From: Centropus unirufus
Lineage: Eukaryota > Chordata > Aves > Cuculiformes > Centropidae
DNA length: 64,000 nt
NCBI GenBank assembly: GCA_013397695.1
Contig: VYZI01000043.1
Coordinates: 2,354,794 to 2,418,793 of the forward strand
Direction of reading: 5' to 3'
The translations under genes were made by a program, and so were the position numbers. The notes under the pieces are model-generated. The model ran no database searches and was not told where the DNA came from. It was given only the letters and a program-made list of their open reading frames with translations. This document shows, in pieces, positions 37,229 through 50,816 of this stretch (position 1 is its first letter; the number at the start of each line of letters is the position of its first letter).

Positions 37229-40200
37229 GTTGTGTAACAAATGGCGGGTTTACTGAGTGATAGTGCAGTATTTAGGTGTTGGTGACAGCATGCTAGAGGT
37301 GCCATCTCAACCCCACCACAATGAGGCTCATAGACTAGGTGTTGTACTGCAACCTGTAGGTGTAGGGTTCCTGATGACTGGATGCCAGCATCCAGAAGCA
37401 ATAAATAATGATAGATCATTGCAACTAAAATGAAGTTGTTGTAGTCTAGTCTGTCATAAGACTGATGAAGGACCACAAGGTCTTAGGCTGGCAGCTAAAA
37501 ATTTCCTGTGAACTTGTTTTGTGTACAGATGTCTGTGTTTAATAAGCGTATCTGCATCTTCTTGGCAGCCCAGTGGGAAAGAGTTTCTGGACCAGTTTGG
37601 GACTGTGGTAACAGTGGGCTCCCACAGAGCAGGGAGGTTTTCCCCGTGTGACAAGGGAAAATACTGCTCCTATTAATGCCGGTTGACAATACTTAGGGAG
37701 AGAGGTGGGAGAACAAGGCTGTGCACACTATCGCTTCTCTTCGTAGGCTCTAGCAGTTTCTGCTGCATATCATCAAACTACAGTATATCAGACCTCTGTA
37801 GTACTCGGTTTGTTTCATGTTTGTTTTCATAGTTCTTACTTTCATCCATATAGCAGCTTAAACTTCCTACTCATAAAAAAAAAGAAATCTTCAGAAAATT
37901 AAAGTGGCAAATAAGATCTTTATTCTACCTCCACCTCTGTTAATGAAGAAATTATTAGGATAGGAGCCAGAGCACTTTTTGCCATAGTACTTTACCGTGC
38001 CTTAACCTTGTTGCCACCTCTCTTCCTAGCCTCAGCTGTCAGAGCATTCTTTCCCACACCTGAATATCTCATGGTATTGTGGCTACTGCTAACATAAAAT
38101 ATCCATAGTTTCTTGTTGTGGCCACGACTTCTCTGTTTGAACTGATTCACTACACATAAGCTTCAAGTTTCTTTTAGCTACCTCCAAGGAAAACAGATTT
38201 TCTATTTTACATGTCCATTTAAAAACAAAGCAAGATTGGCATTCAGTCTAAGCATGGCTTTGTTGTACAGTCATTTCTTTCTTAAAATCCCTAACAATCA
38301 TTTCTGGTTTTTTAATCATTGGGAAGTTTCATTGCCAATTCCAGTATCCCACGCTGCTGTCACTGTATGCTTGTGCTCTTGCAGCTTTCAGATAACTTTT
38401 ATTTTACTTGTACAGTAAGTACTTGTCAAACCACTGAAGTTGTTTAATCGTAAACCCCCTTGATCTCTATAATTGATGCAGCAATGCTCAATATAAGTAC
38501 CAGTTGTGTATATTTATGTTCTTTAGGATTGGCTTGAAAAACATTTGTAAGGAAACGCCTCCTGCATTTGTGCAGTTTTGTATGGGATACACTAAAGGCA
38601 GGTGAGCTGTACACTGGGACTTGGGTTAACATTTGCTACCCATCCTGCTTTCAGGATCTCTGGGATACTCTTTCTGAGCATATAAAAAGGTTAAAAAATA
38701 AATATAAAACATCTTAAAACATTAGTGCACATAGATGTTATTTCTTAATATACCTCTAGATGTTAGGAAAAATAGCACCTCTGTATAGCAACTGCCTTTG
38801 TTTGGGTCTTCCATTAATTCAGTTTCACTGACTTCTGTACAAGTATTGCTGATTTACATGATGATGAACTAACAAGTCACAGATAATTTTGTTTGCCTGA
38901 ACTAGCAGATAACATGAAAACATGTTGTGTAACTGCCCATCATGGGTTAAATTTGTTCTCTAAGAACATTTGGGAGTGTGTTCAGGCAGCACACAAAATG
39001 AAGGCTGAGAATCAAAGCAAGCAGGCTATCTTTTCCCACAAATCCTGCAGCAAAAATTCAGAGCTAAATGATGCAACATGTGCACAAAAGCTTGATAATG
39101 TTTTTAAAACATATCACTTGAAATATGTTAACGCATATGTTCCTTCATTTAGAACTCTTTCAAAATACATAATTTGGCCCTTTAGCTTTACACCCAGCTC
39201 ATTATGGCTCATACGCATGGAGAAACCTTTCTGAAATTTTCCCCTGGTCTTTTCCCAACACCAGCCTGACCTTTCCTTCCCACCCAAGACGTGCAAAGTC
39301 CCTTCTCTCTGTTTGCATCTCACCCTCCAGCTCTTTCAATGCCATTTCCAGTCTGGTGGTGGTTTATCCCACAAGCATTTGCAAGGGTGGCAGCTAGCTG
39401 CAGTCTGCCTGAGGCAGGATTCAGCTTGCTCTCATTTCAAAAGTTTAAAGGTTTCCCATGGTTCGAATTTGCCTGATGTCTGTGAATAATTGCTTCTTTT
39501 TAAGCACCAGGCAATGTATTCTGAGTTTTTAAATTATTTGTATCAAGATTAGCTAGACAGGATAACAGAACTCCATTGTTGGTCCTGAAATCGTTGGTCA
39601 AACTGGTGAAGTTCCATGTTAGTTTCACAAAAAGATTTAAATTCATGTAGGTGGGTATACAGATGAGCACACACACTGCATGAGAAAACCAGTGTTATTT
39701 CTCAGTCCCATTAAGATGAACCAGTAAGAAGAACAGCATTTTCATTTGAATACAGGAGGAGAAATGGATAAATCATGGCTCAGAAGTTCCTTGGATAAGG
39801 CAAGGTAACTCTTTTCATAGCATATTTTCAGTTAAATAAAATATGACCTTTACATAGTGCTGTAAATTGGCCTTGAGCACACCTCTAGGTGGAATTACCT
39901 TCATTGCAAAGTATTGCATGCTGCAGGCTTCCACTGAGCCCTTTGTGCATGCATACATATTACAATGCTGATTTTGTAAGGTCTCCAGTTACTGAGATGT
40001 ATGGCTTAATCAAATCAGGCTCTTCCTTGATTTCTGAATTTTGTACAATTTTTCTCTCGAAAGTTCCCTTTCAAGGTCAAAAGCAATCTGTGTGCTTCTA
40101 GGAGTATTCTACTTGCAGAAATTTCTGATGCTATTTTAGTTCATGATTTTTACTAGAAATTTATTTTCTCACCAGATTTGGGGTGACTAGATGATATTGA

Positions 40201-43200
40201 ATAATACCTGCAGGGAGCAGCGTTCTCTATCTGTCTCTTTTCGTGTAAAGCAGGGTAGAAACTTCTGTTTTAATTATCACTATTAGATGACTTCCCTGTG
40301 TGCTAGGGTCATGAAGCCTGAGTCATGAGATTTTGAAATATCTAATGCTGACCGTGGTAAGAGCAACTAAGGTGATCACTTATTCTCTTGAACCTCTGAG
40401 AGTGCCTGTTGATGTGACCTGGTACAGAAATGTGAGAATCCAGGAAAGAAAGAAAAAAAACTGTCACCACACTTTTCGACCAAAGGCTGGCGTTGAAAAG
40501 TTGAAAATGAGGTTGAAACAGGAAAGAAGCTTCCATGTGAAGTCTTTTTCTTTTTTTTTTTTTGTATGTGATTTAGCAGTCTGTTTTCAGAGTTTGAGCT
40601 TTCACTTTGTTGCTCTTTCTTTTAGTTTAGCCTTCCATTTTGTTTCCAGATCAACAATATTAATGGATCAGGTTCTTTTTATTTACCACATTCCCTCACC
40701 TTCCTTTCTTGCTTCTCACCTTTGGTTGCTGTGTATTCTAAAAGAAAGTGAGTGGCCTATTTTAGTGTAACTATTTTAGTGTAAACCACAGATCTATTTC
40801 TAATGCCTGGTAAATTCATCATTTTTTAGAAATTAAAGTTTTACACTTAAATAGTTCAAAGATCTGCCTAACTATATTTAGTGTGCTGTTTAAATTAAAA
40901 TGAAGAAAATACCTTTGTTTTTCAAATAAATTAAGCCTGCATTTTGATAAGCCAGTAAGCATGACAATTTATTCTTCATTTCCCTCACAACACATGGGGC
41001 TTTCTGGTTATTGTCTTTCACTAATTTCCAGTATTTTCCTTTGAGCTTTTGTCAGCAAAGGCATACACTTCCCTCTGTGCTTTTTTTTTCTTCAGAAAAA
41101 CACTAGGTGAATTTGAGTAATTTCCTCTTGCAAGAGTGCATTTGGTTGGAGAGTTTAGGTGAATTATACTCTGCTGATTAGTGAAACAAGTGCTGTGCTC
41201 CATCTGCTAGAGAAGGGGAATGGGATATTTATAACGTGATGGATGTTACTGTTGGGTGGGTTTGTAGTGCTTCAGTATGACTAAGCAGCACACTAGGGTT
41301 GTAGGCTGCTTCGTTTGGTTTCTTTTCAAGAGGACATGCTGACTTGGGCATAGGAACTATTACTGCAGCATCGTGGCTTTGTGCAAGAGCTACAGTTAAT
41401 GTATTCAGCAACAGGGACAAAGTCATGGTGTACTACCTTTTAAACAAGAAATCTGGGAAAACAAATGCAGATAAATAGGAACTGATACACATGGAATATA
41501 ATATCTCTGTTATATGTGAATATTTAATACTAGATTTTTTTTCCCCCTTTGACCAATTAGAGAAGGTGGCGATGAAATTTCTTGCATGTTCTTCATGCAG
41601 TGTGAAACAGGATGTTTCTGTTGTCCCAGTTTGCTCAGAATTAGCCATCTACCTTTTCAGAGGTCTCCTAAAAAAAAGTCTCCATCCAAGGAACGGATAG
41701 ACATTTCAGTGCTGCAGAAGTGATCTGTGGCATTGTTAGGGTGGCTCTAGTGAATACATTAATTTATTTCAATAAGTGGAATGAACACTTGAAAATGTTA
41801 CCATTAATTTTTTAACATGCTTTTCCTTACAGGATGAACAGAGTGACTATTTTTCAGCTTACAGGGAGGACAGAGTTATAACAAATTAAGTCCCCCAAAG
41901 AACCCCCAAACAAGGAAAAGTAGTTACAGTAAATCTGCACAAGTGTGTCTTATTACTGAACCACGATGAAATCTGCTGCTCTTTAAAAGTCAAAGGAATG
42001 TATTCTGTTCTGAAGAACACTTGCTTTTCTTAAGGTCTTACAAAAAAACCCACATTGTTTGAATAAATGTCAGAATAATGTCTTATGAAATATATTATTT
42101 ACTTGCTTGCAGCATTTGAGCTGTGACAAATCTGTAAAGAAAATAAACAGCTACTGCTTTTGCTAAATAGTCTTTTTAATATTACAAGTAAGTTTCCATT
42201 GCTGGACCCATGTGTACCTTAATGATTCCTGGAAGCACTATGACTTGGCCCAAAGGAAAGCACAAACTTAATACTTTATTTTTTTGTGAATTAAATGCAT
42301 CTAATTAAAGTGAAGGGAAATTAAAAAGAATTAGGCAAAAGTGCTACTGTAAAGCTTTTATTAAATGCTTATACAGTGAAAAAAGAACGTGCAGGAAAAA
42401 AATGAACTGCTGATTCATTCATCTGAAAGCTGCTTAGTGTAGCCTCATGGTCGGTAAGTGAGGCACAGTTTTCTGTGCTTCACATATCCTGAGTCAGAGC
42501 TCACACAGGTTTAGTTCCCCTGTCATTCCAAAAGGTATCATGTATGAAATGTTCAAACATGATGAAAACGTGATTCCACTTGTCACACTACAAAATGCTC
42601 TCCTGCATGGATGGAATAAGATACCTACTGGAAATATTACGGATAACATGTGCTCTGCCAGTTTAGCTGATACTAAATGAATATTTGCTTCCATCTCAGT
42701 GGAAGTTAAGCTCTTATAGCTCAGTCAGCTCCCATTGAGGGGAGTAAAACAGGAGTAGATCCTACATGAGAATAATATATAAAGACATGCAGTACCAGAA
42801 AGCTTGATGGTGATTAAATCACCAAGCAGAACAGGCTAAATTTCACTCACTCTGAATTTTTATAAGAAGTTTATAATTTACTTCTGGGGATTGATACCAA
42901 TTACTTTCTTAGACAAGTATTTTTAGGAATTTATTTGTGCAGAGTGTTTGGGTTGAGTTTCATGCTCATATTAAGGGCAGACAAGAAGTGGGCTATCAGA
43001 TGTGTAATGGGGTCTGGAAGACCAGAAAGGCAGTTTACCCGTGGAGTAAGGACAGTATATCAGGCCCTGTTTGGAGTAAAGCATCCTAGTTTTATTTTGA
43101 TGTCAAGAAACTTCATTCAGAAGTCAGTTATTACCTAATAGCCAGGTGTGGCTTTTTTATTTTGACGGAAGTGTGAGAGGAAAAGCTAGGGGGAGGCAGT

Positions 43201-44639
43201 AAGTAGGCAAAATTAAGGCCAAGAATGTTGATTTTGAAGACTTTGTGTCACTTAAATTGGACAGTTGCTTTCATGGTAGTTACTAGAGAGACAGAAGGGA
43301 AGAAAGTTATTAAAACGTACTAACATCTGTTCCTCTGAATAACAGGGAGAGGCTAAGGAAAAGTGAGAAATGAAGTAGCAGAATCTGGGGGGAACTGTAT
43401 AAAAGACAAAACAAATGGATAGGAAAAAAGCAGTTACAGTAGATGAAACAAAAGTTGATGAAGTCGAGACAAAACATGCAATTATACTGTTTGAAATTAT
43501 TTTTTAATAGTATAAAACCTAAATATTTCAGTCTTTTAAAAGAAAATCTGATATTATTTTCCACAGGACCTCTCATGCTCAATTTTTTTTGTTTTGACTT
43601 GGAAATAAAATGCTTGCAATGCCAACATTTCAAATCCTACATGTAATCCAACTTTTGCTGCTTTTATTTTATTGTAGGTGCCAGAGAAAGAGACTATATT
43701 GATCTCCCAACAAATTATCAGGCATTTTTTTCTGAACAAAACTTCCTTCTTCTGGATTGTTAGTTGGGAGGGGGTTTCCTCAAGTGACTGGCTATTCTGT
43801 ATATGCCTAGCAGAACTCTATATTGCTTGTGATGAGGGAGACCACTTTGAATAAGGATAACGTGAGGGATAACAATCTTGGAGAGTGGGCTTGGTGCTCA
43901 CAGTGAAACACACACTGGGAAATATCACTGAATGCACTAGATTTATAAATTTAGTTTCATTTTCTGTTCTTACCTGTGCCTTCATATCTCTTATTTTCAG
44001 TTCATTTAAATTAGAGACATGTGGTGGGACTCTATCACTTAAGCAAAATTGGTATTCTGTCATCCATGAAATTGCATGGACACCTTCAACTTATCCCAAA
44101 GTGCAAATCATGTATTTCTCTCCTTTAAAAAGTCAACATGAATAAATGCTTAAAAATATGGGTCACAAAAAAAACCCTAAAAACCAAAAAACATTAAAAA
44201 GGATCTTACACCCCCTTATGCCTCCTCGGGTTCATTTTATTATTTCCAGCTTTCCCTTCCCTTCCCTCCCTTACAGCAAATATATTGAGTTGGATTGCTG
44301 TTGACTAAATAACAGGAGTATTTAGAGCACCTGCCATTGACTTATTGTTTCAGTCCAGATGCTTCTATTCCTCCTATTTACTCCAGCTATTAACTCCTGC
44401 TGGAGAGGGTTTTTCATATAAGCTACATCTGTACTTCCTAGTCTGTCCACAGAAGCAAGCCCAGGAAGTTTGCTTGATATGTTCCCAGACCATGACTAGT
44501 GTGACAGCATTGCTATGAAGTGTTTTTAGCTCCCCTGTCTGTAAACACCCGCAGTGTCCAAAGGACCCTGTTTAACTTCCCTGCCTGATGGCTATTTGAC
44601 AATATTCTCCCACACTGCAGGATGTGCATGGCCATGCAG
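37229..44639. other. Unique noncoding sequence
   Basis: No gene is supported. The minus-strand 142-codon frame at 37048-37476 begins in unique sequence and runs into the LTR, so it is not a conserved gene. Low-complexity poly-T lies at 40550-40564. A short perfect tandem duplication at 40757-40784 is listed separately. No other repeat family is recognised. Confidence 0.5.
40757..40784 (+). repeat. 14-bp perfect tandem duplication
   Basis: CTATTTTAGTGTAA occurs twice in direct succession (40757-40770 and 40771-40784). It looks like a simple local duplication with no evident function. Confidence 0.85.
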
Positions 44640-44870
44640 CACAGGGCTGTAATTAGGGTTTGCTGTAGGCAAAATACAGGAGAAAATATCTCCCTATCAT
44701 AATGATAGCTTCACTAAAATGCCAGGTGCCTGGATTAAAATGCAGTCACAAATAAACATATAGTGTAATTCCATGGTTTTGTCGGACCATAATAGTGTGA
44801 CCATTTGCTGTTGATTGCTTCCTTCATGTTAGCACTCTTATATTAGTACCTAATGTGTGATCATACCACA
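44640..44870. promoter_or_regulatory. Candidate enhancer-like element
   Basis: High word complexity, with GCTGTAATTAGGG (homeodomain core), CAGGTGCCTGG (E-box), GGACCATAATAGTG and CATTTGCTG, no open frame and no repeat. This is typical of conserved noncoding sequence, but conservation is untested. It lies directly upstream of an old CR1 relic. Confidence 0.28.
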
Positions 44871-44885
44871 AAATCTTTGACAGTC

Positions 44886-45312
44886 ATCCCAGGAGATTTT
44901 TGGAGTTGTCATCTGGTCCAACATCCAACCTAAGCCAGGGACACATATATTATGCTTGAGGGATGCTTCTCTGACCTTGAGGGACAGAGATTTCCTGTTC
45001 TTGGTACCAAGTAGCCATCATATCTTGCGTTCTCAGGTCAGAAAATTCTACTGATGTCTAAACTAAATATACCTTGCTGAAATAAGAAGTCCATTGCCTC
45101 TGCCCTCTTCACTACAGAGAATAAATCATTTCTTTCCTCTTTTGTAACAGACTTTTAAACATCTAAAATTTGCTTTTCTTGAGTCTGAACAACCTCACTC
45201 CTTCCAGCCATTCATTGTGTGTCACCTCTGTAAACCTGCTCGATCTCTCATGGACTCCCTGCAGAATACTTTCTTCGCTGCTCCAGCTAAGGCCTTATAA
45301 ATGGTGAACAAA
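44886..45312 (-). mobile_element. Old, degraded CR1 LINE relic
   Basis: The plus strand carries decayed antisense CR1 landmarks in the expected order. GTCATCTGGTCCAACATCC lies near the 3' end, then TTTTGTAACAGACTTTTAAAC, CTGAACAACCTCACTCCTTC, and finally GCTCCAGCTAAGGCCTTA. The spacing fits an ancient, heavily mutated copy rather than a recent avian CR1 subfamily. No reading frame survives. Ends are approximate. Confidence 0.65.
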
Positions 45313-48300
45313 CCAAGCAGATGAAATCCCACATTTGATATTTGTCTTATTTGTAGAGTTTGATGCTGTTGACCTGTGTTGAGTTTCTGATTTAAAATAT
45401 GCTACAGTTTTTCTTACAAAATCCCTCTCTCAAGTTGTCTTCTAGCCTGTATTTGTTTGGTTAGTTATTCCTTACGTGTAACCTTGTCCTTATTGATCTG
45501 TCACTATTTTTTCATCAGGCTCTTTCTCCAATTTTTCATGTTCATTCTGAATCTTAATCCTGTCTTACAATATTTTTGTGGTCTTTTCAGCTTGATACCA
45601 ATGACAGAGTCCCTGAAAATGATGAAGGGGGAGGAACAGGATGCTCAGTCTGGATAACTTATTTCCTAATTCTGTCATTTATAATGAATTGTTTGGTCTC
45701 TATGAAACGCTGTTAGTAAGCTGATGTCCATAGTATCAGTAAGATGTATGTCTAGCTATTATTTCCTAAGGTACATTGTTTATGCAATATTGAGCTGTTA
45801 TGAAAAATTTTGAAAAGTTGAAGCTGAAGGTGACAAACAATGACAAAATACCAGTATGGATAGATATTCTGGATTTAGCAATCTGAGAAGTCATAGTAAT
45901 ACTGGCTATTTGCAAGCATGGAGTGCAGAGAGAGCAACTAAAGCCTACAGAAAGGTTAGTCCCCAACTTCAGATTTACATTACTATTTAAAAATTGTGAA
46001 CATTTGCAATTTAATCTAGAGTAACAACAGCTTGTATTCTCAAGATAAGGAGATAGTGACTCAGTTAGTTAATGTGTGTGACTACATGGAGAAATATTAG
46101 CCTATCTTTAATGATGTGACACCTCTCCTTCACTTGTTCATGCAAGGTGACTTGCAGGCTTGTTTCTGCCTGCAGGGTTAGGATGTAAAATAGGATCTTT
46201 TAATAATCCCAAATGGCAGGACTTGCATGCTCTGTGCCGTATAGGAAAGCTAGATTTGCTCTTCTGGGCCTGCTCCAGGTCTTGAAGATAGTGCAAGTTG
46301 GATGAGATTTTAACAAGATAGAATGAGATGAATACATAAAAAGACCTGATCCTATCCTTAAGTCGTTTGAATGTGCTGTTCCAAGCCTACTTGCTTCACC
46401 TCCTTTTCAAACTGCTGTTCACATACTGTTGGCTAAAAGTGATGAGGAAAACTACGTTTCCTTACTGGTTGTGCCCAAATTTATGACTGTTGAGCATCCA
46501 ACATTCAGAAATGATCTGTCTCATATAGGTAATAACACATTTTCTGCAGGTGATGAGGTTTCTGTAACTTGTGATGAACTGCAGGCAGTAGTTTGGTTTA
46601 TTTTGTAATGCTTCTTTGTGTGTACCTGAAAATGGCTCATTTTTCTCCTGCAAGAATCACAACAGGTATCACTGCAGGGGGACAGCCAGCAGTTGAACTG
46701 CATAGGGAAGGAGTGAGACATGCTGCCATTAGGTTTACTCTGATTAAACTGTTGCTGTAGCTGGAACAAATCTACCTAGATGCAGGCTTTAAGCTTGCCG
46801 GGTTGAAATTGTTCCCACAAATAAATAAAAATGATTATGATGAAGATTGCCTCTTTAACACATATAGTGGGGGGAATGGAAATTTGTCACTTGTGAGTTC
46901 TGGTTTGGGGACTGCAGAGACTTCTATAACAAGAAATGTCAGACTTCATACTGCATGTATCAGACTAGTGTGGCATTGGATATTAATCCTGATGGAAAAG
47001 GACTATGTGATTTTCACAGGCACTGGAGATAGATTATCCATTTTGGCCAGGCTGGAGGGTGGTGAAAGTCTCTGCAGACGCTGTTGGGGAGGAGAGTGTA
47101 CCTGGGAGAGCAGTACCAGAATAACCAAGCATGAACAGCAGCTCTGACTTGAACTCTCTTTTAACTTTCCATTTGTTTTTGTTGTTTGAATGTGCTGCCT
47201 TCGAGGACCTGCTTCTCTGTGCAGGGGCAGTGGTGTGGATTGCAATGGTATGGTCTTTGAGAAGGCTGTCTACTAACAAGCTCTTTGAAATACTGAGTAA
47301 AAATACCTGAAGGAAATTTTGGGATAACATAGCATTTAAAAAGAAGTCTTTTCACCTTGTCTCTAGCTGCCTATTCTAACGTTTTAGCCCAATATTTTGA
47401 TAAATCATATTTGTCCTTAGGTCTAGACACAACAATAATTTTGATCTTTCACAGAGCTCTAGTATCTCTGCTGAGTTTCACACTGCATAATAAGAGAACC
47501 AGACAAATTTTACTGGTTTAGTACTTGCTCCTCATTTCTATCTATCCGAGGGACCACATCCCATTCCCTCATCACCTCTATGTGAACTTCCTGAACTTCC
47601 TTAGAAACACTGCTGCCTGAAAAGGGGCAGTAATACCTGCTCATGCCTGCAAGAAAAATTCAGGTTGCTGATGCTGCAAGCTATGGTAGTACCATCAGTT
47701 CAGGGGTCTTGGCCACCAGCGTGAAAGGTGTTTGCTGTATTCCAGCCGTTCCCACCTTCTTCAGGGCAGAAGCAGTGATTTGGATGAGAGGTTTGAGGGT
47801 TGGATCTTACCCAATGCTCACCAGCTGCACCATGCTGTACTGGAGTAGTGATATGGGGTAAACTGGTATCACTTCAGCCACTTTACAACAATTGGGTCAT
47901 TCTAAATCCAAATATATTATTCATATGATTTGGGACACTGCAGCCTGGGACCCCGTGCTGAAGTCCATATAATTTACACAATTTTTCCTCTTCTTTGGTA
48001 TTTATAGACTCAAGAATTAAAAAAAATACGTGAGCCAATATGGAAGTCTAATTTGCTTTCTGACTTTTGAGAGATTACATACAGAGTATTTTCTCAGACC
48101 TAGTAGAGAGAAACTTGCTCTTTCCTAAAGTAGGTAACATCAATTTGTCTCTAGCAATATACATTTTTCCATGGTGCGTTGGTAGGAATCTCACAGACTG
48201 GACACCTAGCCTTCAGACAGCCAAAGTAAAGAAATATGAGGAAAAAAAATCCCTCCCTCCCTGATGTGAAAGCAGAAACATTTGCATGCTCTGCCAGTGG

Positions 48301-50549
48301 CGTCTGCTTGATAGACCTGCAAACTGCCCAGTGAAAAATGATCTGAAAATAAATGTGCAGCAATTCATTTTTTTCCTTTCCCTGAGTTATTCCTTTAATT
48401 AATCTCAATCAGTTTATAAAATCCATTTTTACTCAGATTTAAAAAGCATGCACTTTGACAAATAAATCTAGCAGCATGTCTACTGTGTTTGTGATTTTTG
48501 CTGCTAAAGACCTGTCAGCTACTCAAATGTATCACTACTAAATGCCCAAATTTCAAGGAATCAAAACACTATACTTTTATGTTACGGAGGGAGTTGAACC
48601 CTTAAATTGCTGTATTAGCCTTAAACTGCTTTAGTGCAGCACATGGAGGCATGTCAGTTTAAATTCAAAAGTAATAATTCAAAAAGTTGTCAATCATCAA
48701 AGACAGCAATATAGGCTTCTTTATTTCAATCCAATTAGGCTTGTTCTTTTGATTTGGATTCTTTCTGCTTTTACCCTGTATCCCCAAATCCTTTATGGAC
48801 CTAGGAGACCAGTACATAAGCAGCAGGCTAAGGTCATTATAAGCAGGAGAAGGCCATTAAAATAAATGTGTCTGATTACTCTGATGAAATCCAGACTCAT
48901 CTCAGGGTATCACTTCCGAATTATAAACAAACCCAAAACCCAACTAAATGATAGAAACATTACAAAATCATATATTTTTATTAGAAGTGCAATGTCTTTT
49001 GTTTCTGCAGTAGTGCTTTATATTTCATGATACAAGCTTGCTGTGAGCACTCCACATTTGTTGCCTTGTTGTATTTTGACTTATTGCCATTCCTGGGTTT
49101 GTACCCATTGTGCCTGTGTTTATTCTAGTGTTGCTGCAAAGAAGTGAACAGTAAAAAACTTTAGCTTTTATTGTTGCAGCTATCTTGAAGGAATTTAGGA
49201 TCTCATTTGATCCCTTTCTTTTTCATTTAGTTTATTCTTTATAAAAAAGTTGTGTGTGCATTTCTTCTCTTAATGGGGACATCTTTATGACTTTGAGCTA
49301 TATTTTTCAGGAGTAATGTAAAAAAAAAATTCTCTCTTCTTTTTTTCTACATCTTTTCTAGCCATACTTCCGTTTGGTGTTTCATCTTAAAGTTGTTGTG
49401 CACAAACTCTGTAACCCCAAAGACCTGTATCTCTCTGTAATTCAATAGCAGCACTTAGAAAAAAAAAAGCAGCCAATAATTTGGGGAAATATAAAGTTTC
49501 CAGGATACTATAGTTATTCTTTACGTAGCATGATATTGAAAATGTATCTGTAATGTTCAACAGGCAGTAATTTATTCTAAAAAACTAAGATAAAAGAAGC
49601 TTTGGGAGGTGTTGCAATGTTGGGAAGGTTGTCATTCACAGTAGGCGTACCAAGAGCCTTAACACAATTCTTAGAATAGTCAGCAGCCCCTTTCTCAGTT
49701 ACACTGAGCTGTAAAAATAGTCACCCAAACTAGCAACTAGTAATTTGACCTTACAATGCTCTACGCTATAGCTAATCATTTTTTAATCATTCTCTTTACT
49801 AATAGAAGAGCATAGGTGGAGAGCAAATTGCTTTGTTTCGGGTTGGGATGAAAAGAGATTTATTTTAGCACTGAGGATGATTATCATTGGAAAAGATTTT
49901 TCAATATGTTTTAGAATACTTTCCTGTCCATGAAGTAGAATAGACATAATATAAATAAAAGGTAATAAATATTCAGGCCATGTTATTGCTGAATGATAGT
50001 TGATGCTTTCAGTAGATTTTGTGCATCTGTCAGTGATAACCTGCAAATAATTTATTACGGTGAGCCTTATGAAACTATGAGATTTTATTAAGTAACACTG
50101 AATTAATGAAATAGCACACCTTAGGCAAAATACCTACAACATGTGCCACATCAATCCCAAAGACTAAAATCAGTCTCTGCAAATGAGGCAAGTGAGAGGC
50201 GGTTACATGTTGTACCAAGGAATAGCCTAGTGCTTTCAATGCAAGGGCATTCCTTTTCAGGGTGCTCACTACATGATCTACTTAATATGGTTTTCGTAAG
50301 GCAGCGACATTGCACAACTTATACTACATAATCTCTTGCCAAAATAGGCACACTGATCAGGAACCAGTCTAGCAGAATTTGATGAGACTTTTTTGTGGAC
50401 ATTATTTTCTCTGTCCTGGCTTGGGATAATGAGCTACTCCCAAAGTGCAATGGATTGGCCAAGAATCAATTCTCTTGCTGCTCACCACTAAACCTATTGC
50501 TCTTTGAATCCTTTTATTTCTTACCCATCTTTTCTATGTTAGCACTGAC
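45313..50549. other. Unique noncoding sequence with one enhancer-like patch
   Basis: No gene is supported. Frames at 46803-47355 are open on both strands and are unrecognised. About 48590-48930 is an AT-rich, high-complexity block with CAATCATCAAAG and GGTCATTATAAGC words that could be regulatory. Poly-A/T runs occur at 49320 and 49459. Confidence 0.45.
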
Positions 50550-50816
50550 CCTTCTGTCCCTGCTCTCTAAGTCCCACGTAATCCAAATCTTGTCTTTGGT
50601 GCATCTCTGCAATCATCTCCTGTATCCCTTCGACTTCATATACTCCTCCAATCTCAATGTTGTCATCGTTATCATCATTACTACCGGATGCATTCCTGAT
50701 ACAGCTTTCCAAATTTTGGTTTTCTCCTTCAGACTTCTTTTTGAGGGGACCACTATGCGATCTTCTTGCCTGCATCATCTCACAACCAGCCTGTTCTCTT
50801 GGGCTGTTGCTTAAGT
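50550..50816 (-). other. Weak candidate 267-nt exon in an open frame
   Basis: On the minus strand a frame is open from 50829 to 50539. It encodes a hydrophilic peptide with KKKSEGENQNLESC, an acidic SNDDNDDNIEIGG run and EMIAEMHQRQDLDYVGL. A possible acceptor (GATGCTTTCAG, ending at 50817) and a weak donor (G/GTCAGT at 50549) would bound a 267-nt exon with the same phase at both ends. It holds five or so CpGs, more than its surroundings. Against it, the acceptor has almost no pyrimidine tract, the donor is weak, the opposite strand is open too (50395-50814), and no family is recognised. Confidence 0.18.

Noticed and set aside
37048..37476. 142-codon minus-strand open frame
   Set aside because: Much of it is reading through the solo LTR, and the rest is unique sequence with no protein similarity recognised.
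40333..40770. 145-codon plus-strand open frame
   Set aside because: It runs through a poly-T tract (giving a run of Phe) and into a tandem duplication, and has no domain.
50395..50814. 139-codon plus-strand hydrophobic frame
   Set aside because: It is the antisense shadow of the minus-strand frame at 50539-50829 and is itself unsupported.
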